A stretch of DNA of 64,000 nt, taken from G965233625 sp965233625. Lineage in GTDB: Bacteria > Planctomycetota > Planctomycetia > Pirellulales > Pirellulaceae. The stretch's first letter is position 1. Every line of letters begins with the position of its first letter. Made by a program: the position numbers and the translations under genes. The stretch lies in the NCBI GenBank assembly GCA_965233625.1, contig OZ247499.1, forward strand, positions 6,944,001-7,008,000, in the 5' to 3' direction. Below are positions 51,260-61,245 of this stretch, piece by piece. Under the pieces are notes generated by a model. The model was not told the DNA's origin, searched no databases, and worked only from the letters and a program-made list of their open reading frames with translations.

Positions 51260-54200
51260 ATGCGTTTTAGATCGTTATCAATGTTGTTGCCAGTGACGCT
51301 ACTGGCGATGGTCTCCACGGCGGCCGCTGATCCGTGCGGGATGGTTCCGCCCATCTACCCGGGCGATGATATTCCACTCGCGCGGAAAGGTCTGCAGCAG
51401 ACTTACGTCTTTTACAAAGGCGATGTTGAAACCTTTGTGATCCGCCCCGGATTTGAAGGCAAAGTGGATGAATTCGGTATGCTGATACCGTTTCCCACAC
51501 CGCCCGCGATCCGCAAAGTGCCGGACCACATCTTCAGTCATCTGGAAGCTGCGGTTGACCCGCCGGAAGTGATTGTCAATCTCTTTCCCCCGCCACCGAT
51601 GGCGGCCATGCCGACATCTTCTTTAGCGAGCAGTAAACCCGCAGCTCCCCGCCGCATTCTGCGATTTGATGAAGTACGCGTGGTCAATCAGGAAGCCGTT
51701 GGCATGTACGAAGTCGCCGTGCTGGAAGCAGGCAGCCCTGCGGCTTTGAAGCGGTGGATGGATGATCATCGCTACCGGTTCCCGCAAGGGATGGAAGCCG
51801 CCTGTAAAGATTACATCGCGGATCGCTGGTGCTTCGTGGCGGTGAAGACCCGTGTCGGTAAGAAGAAAGCTGCCGACCCGGCTGCCGGGTTGCGCAACGT
51901 AAATACAAAGCTGCCCACCGGCGCCGTCTTCAATGGCGCCGTGCAGGCGATGGGCTTCCGTTTCCGCAGCAAAGAACTGGTCGTGCCGATGCGGCTTTCG
52001 ACCTTTAATAAAGGTGACCTGCGGAACATCGTCTACATCCTTTCAGAAGGACCGCGGAAGATCCGCAACATCCCGGAAGAATACGTTGTCAGGCAGTTGA
52101 ACGGCGCACAACTTCTGGCGAACCTCACACAGCCACTGCCGCTGCGCATCCTGGGCGGTACGGCTGCCGACATTCCAGAGTACCGTCGCCGCCAGCTGGT
52201 CACACAGCGAGATCCTACGCCCAAGAACGGCGCCGCCAAGGAACTGTTTACTTCCGATCTGCTCGCGGTGTCACGCGCGGACTTAACGCTCTCGCACGAG
52301 ACGGCTGAGAAAGAACTGCTGAAGATCGGCGAGCGGTTGCAGTTACGCGGCAGCGAGATCGACAAAATGAACGCCGCCTCGCTCACCGCGCAGCGGAAGC
52401 AGACCGTGGACGCAGCGCTGACCGGGCTGAAAAAGATGACGCTCACGGTTGTCGATGGCGATTTCCCTCGCGAGGTGCTTTCGACGCAGAATCTCACCTT
52501 CGCCACTTACAACATGCCCATCGCCCGCAACCAACCGGGTAATTACAACACGGCAATTCATCGCGCACCGTCGCCAGTACGGGGAACCCTTTTCCGAGGA
52601 GCACTACCCGTGAAGGTCAATCCACCGGTGAAGGTGAATCCGCCTGGGAATTCCAAGCCGCGTCTGGTTCCCGTTCCGCCGCCGTCGCAAGGTTCCAGCC
52701 ATACGCTGCCGGCGGGCGTTTTCGCATCGTTGATCGCTGTGGCTGCAGTGGTCTGTTTCGCCCTTTCGCGACGGTGGCGGGCTGCATCATTGCTGATTGG
52801 CATGGCAGGTCTTGTCACGTTTCAGGCCAGCACTGCTGTGGCTGACCCTTGCGGGATGGTGCCGCCGATTACAACAGGCGGCGATATTCCTGTGGTTCGT
52901 GAAGGTTTGCAGCAGACCTACGTCTTTTACAAAGACGGTGTCGAAACCATCGTGCTGCGGCCGGGCTTTAAAGGCAAGGTGGACGAGTTCGGCATGCTTA
53001 TCCCGTTCCCTGCCCCGCCTGCGATCCGCAAAACGCCCGACAACGTCTTCCCGCAGATTGATGCTGCAATTGACCCGCCTGAGGTGGTGATTGATCTGGA
53101 GATCAGGCGGCGTCGCTTTTCAAAATCGGCGGCCATCAGAACCAAGAGCGAACCGTCATCGCCGCGCAGTGGCCTGGCCTATCACGCGGTGAAAGTCCTC
53201 AAGCAGGAAGCGGTCGGCATGTACGAAGTGGCTGTGCTGGAAGCGGGCAGCCCCGAAGCACTGAAACGCTGGATGCAGCAGCACGGCTACCGCTACCCGA
53301 CCGGCATGGATAAGGCGTGTGCAGAGTACGTTGAATCCGGCTGGTGTTTTGTGGCGGTGAAGGCCAAAGTCGGCCAGAAAAAAGGCGTCCAGCCCGCAGC
53401 CGGTCAGCGCACCGTCAATGCGAAGCTACCCGCCGGCGCCTCTTTCAGCGGCCATGTGCAAGGTATGGGCTTCCGCTTCCGCACTAAAGAACTGATCGTG
53501 CCGATGCGGCTTTCGACCTTTAATAAGGGCGACCTGCGGAATGTGGTCTACCTGCTCACGGATGGTCCAAGACGCATCCGCGCCATTCCTGAAGAGTATG
53601 TTGTCAGGCAACTCACTGGTCAGGAACTGGTCAGCAATCTCACGCAGCCGCTGCCATTGCGGATCATTGGCGGAACGGTTGCCGATATTCCCGCTTACCG
53701 CCGGCAGCGTCTTGCCGTCGAGCGGCAGCCCGGTCCGAAGAACGGCGTTGCCAAAGAGCTATTCGCCTCCGACATCACGGCCCTTGCCAGTAAAGACCTC
53801 TCGCTGGTGCACGAAGAGCAGGAGAAAACGCTGCTCTCGATTGGCGAGCGTCTGCAACTGCGCGGCGCAGATATTGACCGGCTGCACGGCGATGCTTTCA
53901 AACAACAGCGAGAGAAGACAGTAGAAGCTTCGCTCGCAGCGCTCAAGAAGATGACCCTCACTGTTGTCGACGGCGATTTTCCCCGCGACGTTCTCCGCTC
54001 CCAGAATCTGACCTTCGCCGAGTACACCATGCCCAAAAAACGCAATGCACAGACCAGCTACGATGCTCTTCAACACACAACCGGCCCAAACAAAAAACGC
54101 GGTGTGCTTTTCAAAGGCCAGCTGCCTGCAAAACCCGCGAACAATCAGAACGGCGCCGTGGCCCCCTCGCTGATTCAGCCCGTCGCCTGGTCGGTGGCTT

Positions 54201-55282
54201 CGCTGTTGATGCTTGCCGGTGGCGTCCTGGCTTTCCGTCGCTTCGGACGGGCCGCAACTGCGGCGATGCTGATGGCGGTCGCCGTTGCGGTAGCGGGAAG
54301 CAGCCCCGCATTCGCCGCGGAAGAAGCTCCGCAGAAGCAGCCTATCCGCAAAGTGCTGAACGATCTCAGCGATGCGAAGAAGGCTTCCGCAGCAGTCGAA
54401 CAACTGGTCGCCCGCGCAGAAGAGTCGAAAGAGTTGTTGATGGGTGAGGCGCTGGAAGGCAACGACCTGCCACGCCGCGGATGGGCGATCATCGCACTGT
54501 CTGAAATTGGCGGCACCGACATCGATGCCCATCTGGAGAAGATCCACCAGGACGAGAAGCAGAAGCCGCTGGTCCGCACCTGGGCTGCCGCCGCGCGGGT
54601 GGCCATGTGCGATACGGCTGATCAACTGATCGAAAAGGCCGCCCTGGTTCCGAAGTTCCCTGCGCTGGGTCGCCCCGTGGGGATGCGGCTGGTTGAGAAG
54701 CTTAATGACAAGGGCGAGGAGATTTCACCCGAAGGCATCCTCAGCGTCAGCATCAAAGTGCCCAATCTGCAAAAGGCGCTGGCGCCGGCGATCCTTGCCC
54801 TTGGACCCGACAAACTGGTAACCGTAATGGCATCGGCCAAAGACCAGAACGTCCGCCGCCAGGCGGCTGCTTATTTGGGTACATTAGCCTCGCAAGGCGA
54901 CAAGAAGGCGCCGGGCGTTGTTGTCGAACAGTATAAGTTTTCGGTCGCCCGGAAAGACGTGCCGTGGAAGGACGGCCCGCTGTTTGTTCCCGGTCTGCAG
55001 TGGAGCAAAGAAGACGCTAAAGCGCTGGCCGGCAATCTGGTGCAGTGGCATCTATGGTGCGACATCAACAACCGTGCGGCGGAGAAGAAGCAGATTCATA
55101 ACAACATCCGCAGCCTCTCGCTTGCCCGTGCAGCCGGTTACAACAGCCCTGGTTTTCAGGAAGTAGACACGCCCAAATGGCTACAAATCTGGGCCGCAGC
55201 CTACGGCGCTGACGAAGTCCGCGCAATGCTAGAAGCTCAGGGCGTTGAAGACAATGCACGCTATACCGGGGCGCTGAAGTAA
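51260..55282 (+). CDS. Three-module membrane protein: DUF2330 copy 4 + DUF2330 copy 5 + HEAT-like domain
   Basis: A 1340-residue fusion. Module 1: signal peptide (1-23), DUF2330 (24-440), Pro/Lys linker, membrane helix (about 482-500) ending SRRWR. Module 2: a second signal-like helix (about 507-527), DPCGMVPPITTG at 528, DUF2330 to about 950, membrane helix (about 974-992) ending FRRFGR. Module 3: a third signal-like helix (about 998-1018), then a helical HEAT-like domain to 1340 (PRRGWAIIALSEIGG, VRRQAAAYLGTLASQG). The Arg-rich turns between paired helices predict three exported domains tied by membrane hairpins. GGAAGGA precedes ATG 51260. It looks like three secretory genes merged by loss of stops. 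Confidence 0.88.
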   Translation: MRFRSLSMLLPVTLLAMVSTAAADPCGMVPPIYPGDDIPLARKGLQQTYVFYKGDVETFVIRPGFEGKVDEFGMLIPFPTPPAIRKVPDHIFSHLEAAVDPPEVIVNLFPPPPMAAMPTSSLASSKPAAPRRILRFDEVRVVNQEAVGMYEVAVLEAGSPAALKRWMDDHRYRFPQGMEAACKDYIADRWCFVAVKTRVGKKKAADPAAGLRNVNTKLPTGAVFNGAVQAMGFRFRSKELVVPMRLSTFNKGDLRNIVYILSEGPRKIRNIPEEYVVRQLNGAQLLANLTQPLPLRILGGTAADIPEYRRRQLVTQRDPTPKNGAAKELFTSDLLAVSRADLTLSHETAEKELLKIGERLQLRGSEIDKMNAASLTAQRKQTVDAALTGLKKMTLTVVDGDFPREVLSTQNLTFATYNMPIARNQPGNYNTAIHRAPSPVRGTLFRGALPVKVNPPVKVNPPGNSKPRLVPVPPPSQGSSHTLPAGVFASLIAVAAVVCFALSRRWRAASLLIGMAGLVTFQASTAVADPCGMVPPITTGGDIPVVREGLQQTYVFYKDGVETIVLRPGFKGKVDEFGMLIPFPAPPAIRKTPDNVFPQIDAAIDPPEVVIDLEIRRRRFSKSAAIRTKSEPSSPRSGLAYHAVKVLKQEAVGMYEVAVLEAGSPEALKRWMQQHGYRYPTGMDKACAEYVESGWCFVAVKAKVGQKKGVQPAAGQRTVNAKLPAGASFSGHVQGMGFRFRTKELIVPMRLSTFNKGDLRNVVYLLTDGPRRIRAIPEEYVVRQLTGQELVSNLTQPLPLRIIGGTVADIPAYRRQRLAVERQPGPKNGVAKELFASDITALASKDLSLVHEEQEKTLLSIGERLQLRGADIDRLHGDAFKQQREKTVEASLAALKKMTLTVVDGDFPRDVLRSQNLTFAEYTMPKKRNAQTSYDALQHTTGPNKKRGVLFKGQLPAKPANNQNGAVAPSLIQPVAWSVASLLMLAGGVLAFRRFGRAATAAMLMAVAVAVAGSSPAFAAEEAPQKQPIRKVLNDLSDAKKASAAVEQLVARAEESKELLMGEALEGNDLPRRGWAIIALSEIGGTDIDAHLEKIHQDEKQKPLVRTWAAAARVAMCDTADQLIEKAALVPKFPALGRPVGMRLVEKLNDKGEEISPEGILSVSIKVPNLQKALAPAILALGPDKLVTVMASAKDQNVRRQAAAYLGTLASQGDKKAPGVVVEQYKFSVARKDVPWKDGPLFVPGLQWSKEDAKALAGNLVQWHLWCDINNRAAEKKQIHNNIRSLSLARAAGYNSPGFQEVDTPKWLQIWAAAYGADEVRAMLEAQGVEDNARYTGALK

Positions 55283-55347
55283 CGCAGGTTCGTTAGCTTG
55301 CTCCTTTGGCAATAGTGTCATCGCCGGAGGAGCGGGGAGCAGAAAGA

Positions 55348-56925
55348 CTAAAGCGTGGGGCCTACGGTCCAGGGGATGAACTCATCATCGCCCATGCCGT
55401 GGGCTTCGCTGCGGGTTGGTTCTCCGCTGGCGGTGGCGATGATTTTCTCGAAGATTTCGCGGCCGGCGTCCTGCACCGTCTGGCCGTTGAGAATTTCACC
55501 GGTGTTGATATCCATGTCGTCCGACATGCGCTCGTACATCGGCGTGTTGGAGGCGATCTTGATCACCGGCGTTGGCTTGCAACCAAAGCAACTGCCCCGA
55601 CCCGTTGTGAACACCACCACGTTCGCGCCGCCTGCCACCATTCCGGTCACACTGGGCGGATCGTAGCCGGGAGTATCCATCACGACCAGCCCTTTGGCAG
55701 TCACGGGCTCTGCATATTCATAGACGTCCACCAGGGCGGTGGAACCGGCTTTGGCGACGGCGCCCAGCGATTTCTCAGCAATGGTTGTCAGGCCGCCCGC
55801 CTTGTTGCCCACCGATGGATTGTTATCCAGTTCCGCGCCGTAGAGGCCCACGTACCACTTCCACCACTCGATCCGTGCCAGTAGTTTTTCGGCCACCGTG
55901 GTCGAGACCGCGCGTCGCGTAAGCAGATGCTCGGCGCCGTAGATTTCGGATGTTTCGGCCAGGATCGATGTGCCGCCGGCGGCAACTAGCATATCCGCAG
56001 CAACGCCGACGGCGGGGTTGGCCGTGATGCCGGAGTTGCCGTCGCTGCCGCCGCATTCGGTGCCCAGGATCAACTGACTGATGGGTAACGGCTGGCGTGT
56101 TACGTCGTTGGCTCTTGGTAGTAATTCCGCGACCGCTTTCACGCCCGCCTCAACCGACTTCACCGTGCCGCCCATATCCTGCATGCTGAACACCAGCGGG
56201 GCGCCGTCGCCGCCGGTCATCACGCCATCGGCGACTGCGGTGGTCTGCCCGCCGATCTGAATCAGATTCTGCTGCTGCATCAGGTAGCCCAACGACGCCT
56301 GTTCGCAACCCAGCCCGATCAGCAGATAGGCGCCGATGTTGGGGTGCTTGGCGATCCCGCCCAGGACGCGGTTGAGCATGTCGTGCTTCTGCGACGCGTA
56401 CTGCATGCCGCAGCCGGTATCGTGCGTGAACGCCGCCACGCCATCGATGTTGGGATACGCCGCCAACGCATCGCCTTCAAATTTCCGGGCAATAGTTTTG
56501 CTAACCGTCGCCGAACAGTTAACCGAAGAGATAATCCCCACGTAGTTGCGTGTGCCCGCTTTGCCGCCGGCGCGCTGGTATCCGTTGAACGTGCGGCCGG
56601 TGATAGGTTCCGGCGGGGGCGGAATCTGCGTTGCCGGTGCGTAGTCCAGGTGCAGGTCGCCGTTGGCTAGATTGTGAGAGTGCACCCACTGCCCCGGTTC
56701 GATCCGCTGCGTGGCAAAGCCGATGATTTGTCCGTATTTGTAAACAGGCTGCCCATTGTCGATGGCCTCAATCGCCACCTTATGCCCCAGCCCGATGGTG
56801 TCGCGTGCTTCGATCTGGCCGCCTAGATGATCAATCACGGCGCCCTCATCAATCGTCCGCGTGGCGATGCGGATATTGTCGCGAGGATTGAGATGGATCG
56901 AAAAGTGAACACCGCTTGATGACAT
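55348..56925 (-). CDS. UxaA-family dehydratase (altronate/galactarate type)
   Basis: A 525-residue cytoplasmic lyase with an N-terminal SAF domain (about 10-95, DNIRIATRTIDEG...LGHKVAIEAIDNG) and a C-terminal dehydratase domain: AGTRNYVGIISSVNCSATV, FTHDTGCGMQY, LIGLGCEQ, GTECGGSDGNSGITANPAVG, NKAGGLTTIAEKSLG and FTTGRGSCFGC. It dehydrates altronate or galactarate in hexuronate/aldarate use, probably with Fe2+. The exact sugar acid cannot be fixed: length fits both UxaA and GarD. I chose ATG 56925. It is convergent with the DUF2330 cluster and divergent from phoD. Confidence 0.88.
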   Translation of the reverse strand: MSSSGVHFSIHLNPRDNIRIATRTIDEGAVIDHLGGQIEARDTIGLGHKVAIEAIDNGQPVYKYGQIIGFATQRIEPGQWVHSHNLANGDLHLDYAPATQIPPPPEPITGRTFNGYQRAGGKAGTRNYVGIISSVNCSATVSKTIARKFEGDALAAYPNIDGVAAFTHDTGCGMQYASQKHDMLNRVLGGIAKHPNIGAYLLIGLGCEQASLGYLMQQQNLIQIGGQTTAVADGVMTGGDGAPLVFSMQDMGGTVKSVEAGVKAVAELLPRANDVTRQPLPISQLILGTECGGSDGNSGITANPAVGVAADMLVAAGGTSILAETSEIYGAEHLLTRRAVSTTVAEKLLARIEWWKWYVGLYGAELDNNPSVGNKAGGLTTIAEKSLGAVAKAGSTALVDVYEYAEPVTAKGLVVMDTPGYDPPSVTGMVAGGANVVVFTTGRGSCFGCKPTPVIKIASNTPMYERMSDDMDINTGEILNGQTVQDAGREIFEKIIATASGEPTRSEAHGMGDDEFIPWTVGPTL

Positions 56926-57136
56926 GCGAGACCAATTCAAAAAAGTGAATGCAGAACAAGCCTCTATTGTAGGCGGCAGCATAAATGAGGTGTAGCAGGC
57001 AGTGGCCAGCGGGTGCGATGTGAATTTACCGTTTGGATTTTTGCAGAGGTTGTGCGATTAAGCTACAACCGCGGCGTGTTGATTTTTGAAGCACCTCGCA
57101 TCTACCGAACTGTTTTTTGAACCTTAGAGCCACGCC

Positions 57137-58696
57137 ATGACGACGCCCGCCGCCAGTTTCAGCCGCCGTTTATTTCTCGCCGCTTCCACCAGTGCTGTGG
57201 CCTGGCCGTTTGCCGGGATGCGTATTGCAACTGCGGCTGAACGCCGGACCGTGACCAAGGATTATCCGTTCAAGCTTGGTGTGGCGTCAGGTGATCCGGC
57301 GCCGGACGGCGTGGTGCTGTGGACACGTTTAGCGCCGGAACCAGTCACCGGCGGCGGCATGCCGCCTGAAGACGTGCAGGTGCACTGGCAGGTGGCGACC
57401 GATGAAGCCATGACCAAGGTCGTCCGCAAAGGTGTAGCGACCGCTTCGAAGGATTGGGCACACAGCGTCCACGTGGAAGTGCAAGGCCTCAAGCCAGACC
57501 GCACGTATTACTATCAATTCAAAGCTGCAGGCGAAATCAGCCCCACGGGCCGCACCCGCACGGCGCCTGCCTTGGATGCCGCTAACAGCCAGTTCCGCTT
57601 CGCCTTTGCTTCCTGCCAGCATTACGAAACGGGGTATTTTTCAGCGCTGAATCATATCGCCCAGGACGATGTCCACGCCGTCGTCCATCTGGGCGATTAC
57701 ATCTACGAATATGGCCCTGCGAAGAACAAGCCCCGGCAGCATAACAGCCCGGAGATTGTTTCGCTGGACGATTACCGCAACCGCTATGCGTTGTATAAGT
57801 CTGATCCAGACCTGCAGGCAGCCCACGCGGCGCACCCGTGGCTGGTCACCTGGGACGATCACGAGTTTGACAATAACTATGCGGGGGATATTTCCGAAGA
57901 GAATGGCATCGACACCACCGCCTTCCTGCAACGCCGGGCGGCTGCGTACAAAGCGTATTACGAACACATGCCGCTTCGTCGTGCGGCGCTGCCACGCGGC
58001 CCGTTGATGCAGCTTTATCGCAACGTAGACTTCGGCAGACTCGTCCGTTTTTCCGTGTTAGACACCCGGCAGTACCGCACCGATCAACCGTGCAACGATC
58101 ATAACAAGCCACCGTGTGATGGCGTTTCCGACCCCAACGCAACGCTGCTTGGCGCCCGGCAGGAAGCCTGGCTGAACAATAGCCTGGCGAAATCTGGCCG
58201 CCGGTGGAACGTACTGGCTCAGCAGGTGATGATGGCCCGCGTCGATCGCACGCCGGGCGACGCGGTCGCCTACAGCATGGATCAGTGGGGCGGTTACGAA
58301 GCAGGCCGCAGCCGGCTGCTGCAGTTCTTTCAAGATGCAAAAGTCAGCAACCCGGTAGTCCTCACCGGCGACATTCACACCAACTGGGTGAATGATCTGA
58401 AGGTCAATTTCGACGATGAAAAGGCGCCACTGGTCGGCACGGAATTCGTGGGTACGTCCATCACCTCCGGCGGAGACGGCGCACAGACCCGTAAAGACAC
58501 CGCAGGCGTGCTCGCTGACAACCCTTTCGTCAAATTCTACAACGCCGAACGCGGCTACGTCCGTTGCCAGCTAACCGCTTCTGAGTGGAAGACCGAATAC
58601 CGCGTCGTCCCCTACGTCACCCGCCCCAACGCCCCTTGCAAAACCCGCGCAACCTTCGTCGTGCAAAACGGTAGACCAGGAGCGGAGAGGGCTTAG
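57137..58696 (+). CDS. phoD: PhoD-type alkaline phosphatase
   Basis: A 519-residue Tat-exported enzyme (signal SRRLFLAASTSAVAW) releasing phosphate from phosphoesters (EC 3.1.3.1), with the Fe/Ca site of PhoD. N-terminal PhoD domain: GVASGDPAPDGVVLWTRL. Metal and active-site blocks: FAFASCQHYETGYF (Cys ligand), VVHLGDYIYEYG, TWDDHEFDNNYAG, VLAQQVMMARVD and VLTGDIHTNWV. All are intact. Phosphate-starvation control is usual for the family, but no Pho box is recognisable here. Confidence 0.93.
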   Translation: MTTPAASFSRRLFLAASTSAVAWPFAGMRIATAAERRTVTKDYPFKLGVASGDPAPDGVVLWTRLAPEPVTGGGMPPEDVQVHWQVATDEAMTKVVRKGVATASKDWAHSVHVEVQGLKPDRTYYYQFKAAGEISPTGRTRTAPALDAANSQFRFAFASCQHYETGYFSALNHIAQDDVHAVVHLGDYIYEYGPAKNKPRQHNSPEIVSLDDYRNRYALYKSDPDLQAAHAAHPWLVTWDDHEFDNNYAGDISEENGIDTTAFLQRRAAAYKAYYEHMPLRRAALPRGPLMQLYRNVDFGRLVRFSVLDTRQYRTDQPCNDHNKPPCDGVSDPNATLLGARQEAWLNNSLAKSGRRWNVLAQQVMMARVDRTPGDAVAYSMDQWGGYEAGRSRLLQFFQDAKVSNPVVLTGDIHTNWVNDLKVNFDDEKAPLVGTEFVGTSITSGGDGAQTRKDTAGVLADNPFVKFYNAERGYVRCQLTASEWKTEYRVVPYVTRPNAPCKTRATFVVQNGRPGAERA

Positions 58697-58711
58697 AACT
58701 CTCGTTGACTT

Positions 58712-58728
58712 CGGCAACTGGGTTGCCG
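58712..58728 (+). other. Hairpin just upstream of a ribosome binding site
   Basis: CGGCAAC-TGG-GTTGCCG forms a perfect 7-base-pair stem after the phoD stop, three bases before AAGGA (58731) of the next gene. It could be a weak terminator or affect translation. Confidence 0.35.
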
Positions 58729-58744
58729 GTAAGGAAATTCGATA

Positions 58745-61015
58745 GTGCAGCGTCAAGCCTTTATTGCAGTCGCGACAGTTTGTTTCCTCAGCGTATTTCA
58801 ACAGGTGACCGTCGCCGTCGCTCAGCTAGATGATTCCGCTTCCGGGAATCCGTTCGGAGACTTCGACAATCCGTTTGCAGATGCTTCGCAGCGCATAAAC
58901 AGGCAAGAACGGCGGCAGCGGCAGTTGGACCGCTTCACTGAGCGCGCCCGCACGTGCGCGCAGCACTTTGGTGAACACCACGGCATTGGTTACAGATACC
59001 TGGCAGGTGGAGGCGGTGATCTGGACGATGTGCTTTCGGTGCTGCAAACGCTTGATGGAGATTACAGGCGTACTTCGCCTGTTTTTATCGCTAGAGATCT
59101 CGCCGGAAAAAGGTGGAGGGGACGGCGTAAGAAGGAATCGCTTGTCGATTACGTGTCAAACGTCGATAAGCCAGAGTCTCTAGTGTGTGGTTGTGTCGAA
59201 CCGACAGTGTTGGACTACGCCCGTGGCTACGAGGTGGTTGCTGGTCATTTTGCTCCGTTCGACTGGCGCAGCCGGAAGAAGTTCTGGCTCGACTATGCGC
59301 AGACGTTTATTTCTCCGCCAGTTGACCTGACAGTGGCGCAAACGTGGAGAAAGAAGATAGATGCGGCAGGGCAGCGTGATAAGCGTTTGATGCGATTAAG
59401 TTATCTGGGCGCGTGGATGGCGGCCCGGAACCGGGAGCCGCTTGATTTCACTCTGTTAAGCCCCCTCTATAAGCACGAAGCAGCGGACGAAGAGCGGCTG
59501 GGCGATATGGTGGCGATACTCAGTTGCTATTCTTTGCACGACGATGATTCCGGAAATCCCGAATTCGACACGATCTATAAACTGCTGATGGCTCAGATCG
59601 AGCAGCACCCGGCGCAACTATCGCGCTATGCGGACTCTAATTGGTTTACGCACGGCCTTATGACGATTGATATCTTTCGCGTAACCATTGAACCGCTTGG
59701 ACCACCCGTTCTGCAATCAGTCGTCCAGCATGTCTCGCCCACGCTGTTTCAACGAATTGCGGAAAAAGGCGCCTTCGATGCAGCGGAAGTTCATTCCCTG
59801 TTTCTGAAGAAGCAGACAACGATCGATTTTGAGAACGTACCAATCAAAGATGCAATTATAGAGCTTACAAAACAGGTCGCCTTGCCCCTATGGCTGGACC
59901 AGCGGTTAACATCGTCACAGCAACCGATAACCTTGAAGAAAAGCGGCAGATGGTTTGACGTCTTCAAGTCGGTGCTGAAACATGTCGGTGCGAAGTTGGT
60001 CTGGCTTGATAAGACCGTTTTCTGGGCGGGGCCATCGGCTGGGCTTAAGGCCGCAAGGCAAATATACGCGGATGCTACTGCCAGAATTTCCAATCAGCGT
60101 GACCACCGCAGCCGGTTCCAAGAGCGAAGTTCCGCCGCATTTAGTGGCGAAGAGGTCGAAAGCGTGCTTTCGTACCTTGATGAAGAGTACAAGTTGCTTA
60201 GCCTTTCTGATGGAACGGAATTCAAGCCAAAGGCATCTATCATTCCTGAGGGGCTGCCGATGTACCTGACTCTGGAGCTGCTCGCCCGCGATCTTAAAGC
60301 TGACTGGTTTGGCAGCGAAGACTGGCTGATGTTTGGCACACGCGAGCAGGTGGCGATGCTCCGCAGCATCGTTGAAACGGGTGAGTTGACTAAGCTGACG
60401 GAAAATGCAGCAGGCCCGCGTCAGCCCTCATTTCTCTATGAGGATGGTCGTAATCTCTATTTCAGAAAAACACCGCTTGGGGATGCAGCAGAAAGCTTGA
60501 GTTACCTTTCTGGGGTTCCGTTTGTTTGTGCAACCCAAGATGCCCGTAAACCCGTCAGTGCGAATCTTAATGGTCTTGATCTGGCAACTTCTTTGACGGC
60601 TATGTTGACACAGCGGAACCTTGACTTCGTAGCAAGCGCGGACTTCGCCTTCGTAGGCGGTAATGGCCTATGCACTCGCTTAATTCACCTCAATGAGTCC
60701 CGCAAGGAACGCTGCCAGTCACTGCCGGCGAAGTACCATAAGAAGCTGAAAGAATTTCGACTTCGCGGCGAATTGAAACAGTTGCTTGTAGAAATCGGCA
60801 AGGCTCTAGGGGGCGCCGAGATGCAATGCAAGGGAGAACTGCGTCAATATCGCGTTGATATGGGGATTGTTTCGCTGGATATCTGTACTGTTCTGGATCT
60901 ACTGGCAGTCGATACCCGATCGATCTGGAAGTACCAGAACGGCGCTGTCGTGTTCACTGCGTTGTCTGAACGCGACGTTTCGCAGGGACAGACTAGAAAA
61001 AGCGATGCTGGCTGA
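58745..61015 (+). CDS. Secreted protein with four repeated STN-like units
   Basis: A 756-residue exported protein (signal peptide about 1-27; GTG start with AAGGA upstream). The first 350 residues are helical and unrecognised. Then four units of about 100 residues follow, each with a strand, a helical pair and a closing aromatic strand: starts near 394 (ITLKKSGRWFDVFKSVLKHV), 496 (IIPEGLPMYLTLELLARDL), 604 (VSANLNGLDLATSLTAML) and 702 (YRVDMGIVSLDICTVLDLL). The pattern resembles secretin/TonB short N-terminal (STN) domains, common in exported planctomycete proteins. No secretin barrel is present, so a periplasmic scaffold role is a guess. Confidence 0.7.
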   Translation: MQRQAFIAVATVCFLSVFQQVTVAVAQLDDSASGNPFGDFDNPFADASQRINRQERRQRQLDRFTERARTCAQHFGEHHGIGYRYLAGGGGDLDDVLSVLQTLDGDYRRTSPVFIARDLAGKRWRGRRKKESLVDYVSNVDKPESLVCGCVEPTVLDYARGYEVVAGHFAPFDWRSRKKFWLDYAQTFISPPVDLTVAQTWRKKIDAAGQRDKRLMRLSYLGAWMAARNREPLDFTLLSPLYKHEAADEERLGDMVAILSCYSLHDDDSGNPEFDTIYKLLMAQIEQHPAQLSRYADSNWFTHGLMTIDIFRVTIEPLGPPVLQSVVQHVSPTLFQRIAEKGAFDAAEVHSLFLKKQTTIDFENVPIKDAIIELTKQVALPLWLDQRLTSSQQPITLKKSGRWFDVFKSVLKHVGAKLVWLDKTVFWAGPSAGLKAARQIYADATARISNQRDHRSRFQERSSAAFSGEEVESVLSYLDEEYKLLSLSDGTEFKPKASIIPEGLPMYLTLELLARDLKADWFGSEDWLMFGTREQVAMLRSIVETGELTKLTENAAGPRQPSFLYEDGRNLYFRKTPLGDAAESLSYLSGVPFVCATQDARKPVSANLNGLDLATSLTAMLTQRNLDFVASADFAFVGGNGLCTRLIHLNESRKERCQSLPAKYHKKLKEFRLRGELKQLLVEIGKALGGAEMQCKGELRQYRVDMGIVSLDICTVLDLLAVDTRSIWKYQNGAVVFTALSERDVSQGQTRKSDAG

Positions 61016-61245
61016 ATCGATTTTGGCGATCTACCTTGCATTCAGTATCAGCATCGTTGAGAAGCACGCGTAACTTAGCCCGATGTAGTCGATGTGTGGG
61101 TTATTCATAACACGCCAGTGGGTGCGGATTTGGTCGTTCGCGTCGCCGCTGCCGCCGATACTTTTGTTGATGAATGGCCGGTGGGGCGTTATATTGTTAA
61201 ATCCTTCCCTGGTAACACATTTCCTACCCTTTTCGCGGTGAGTGC

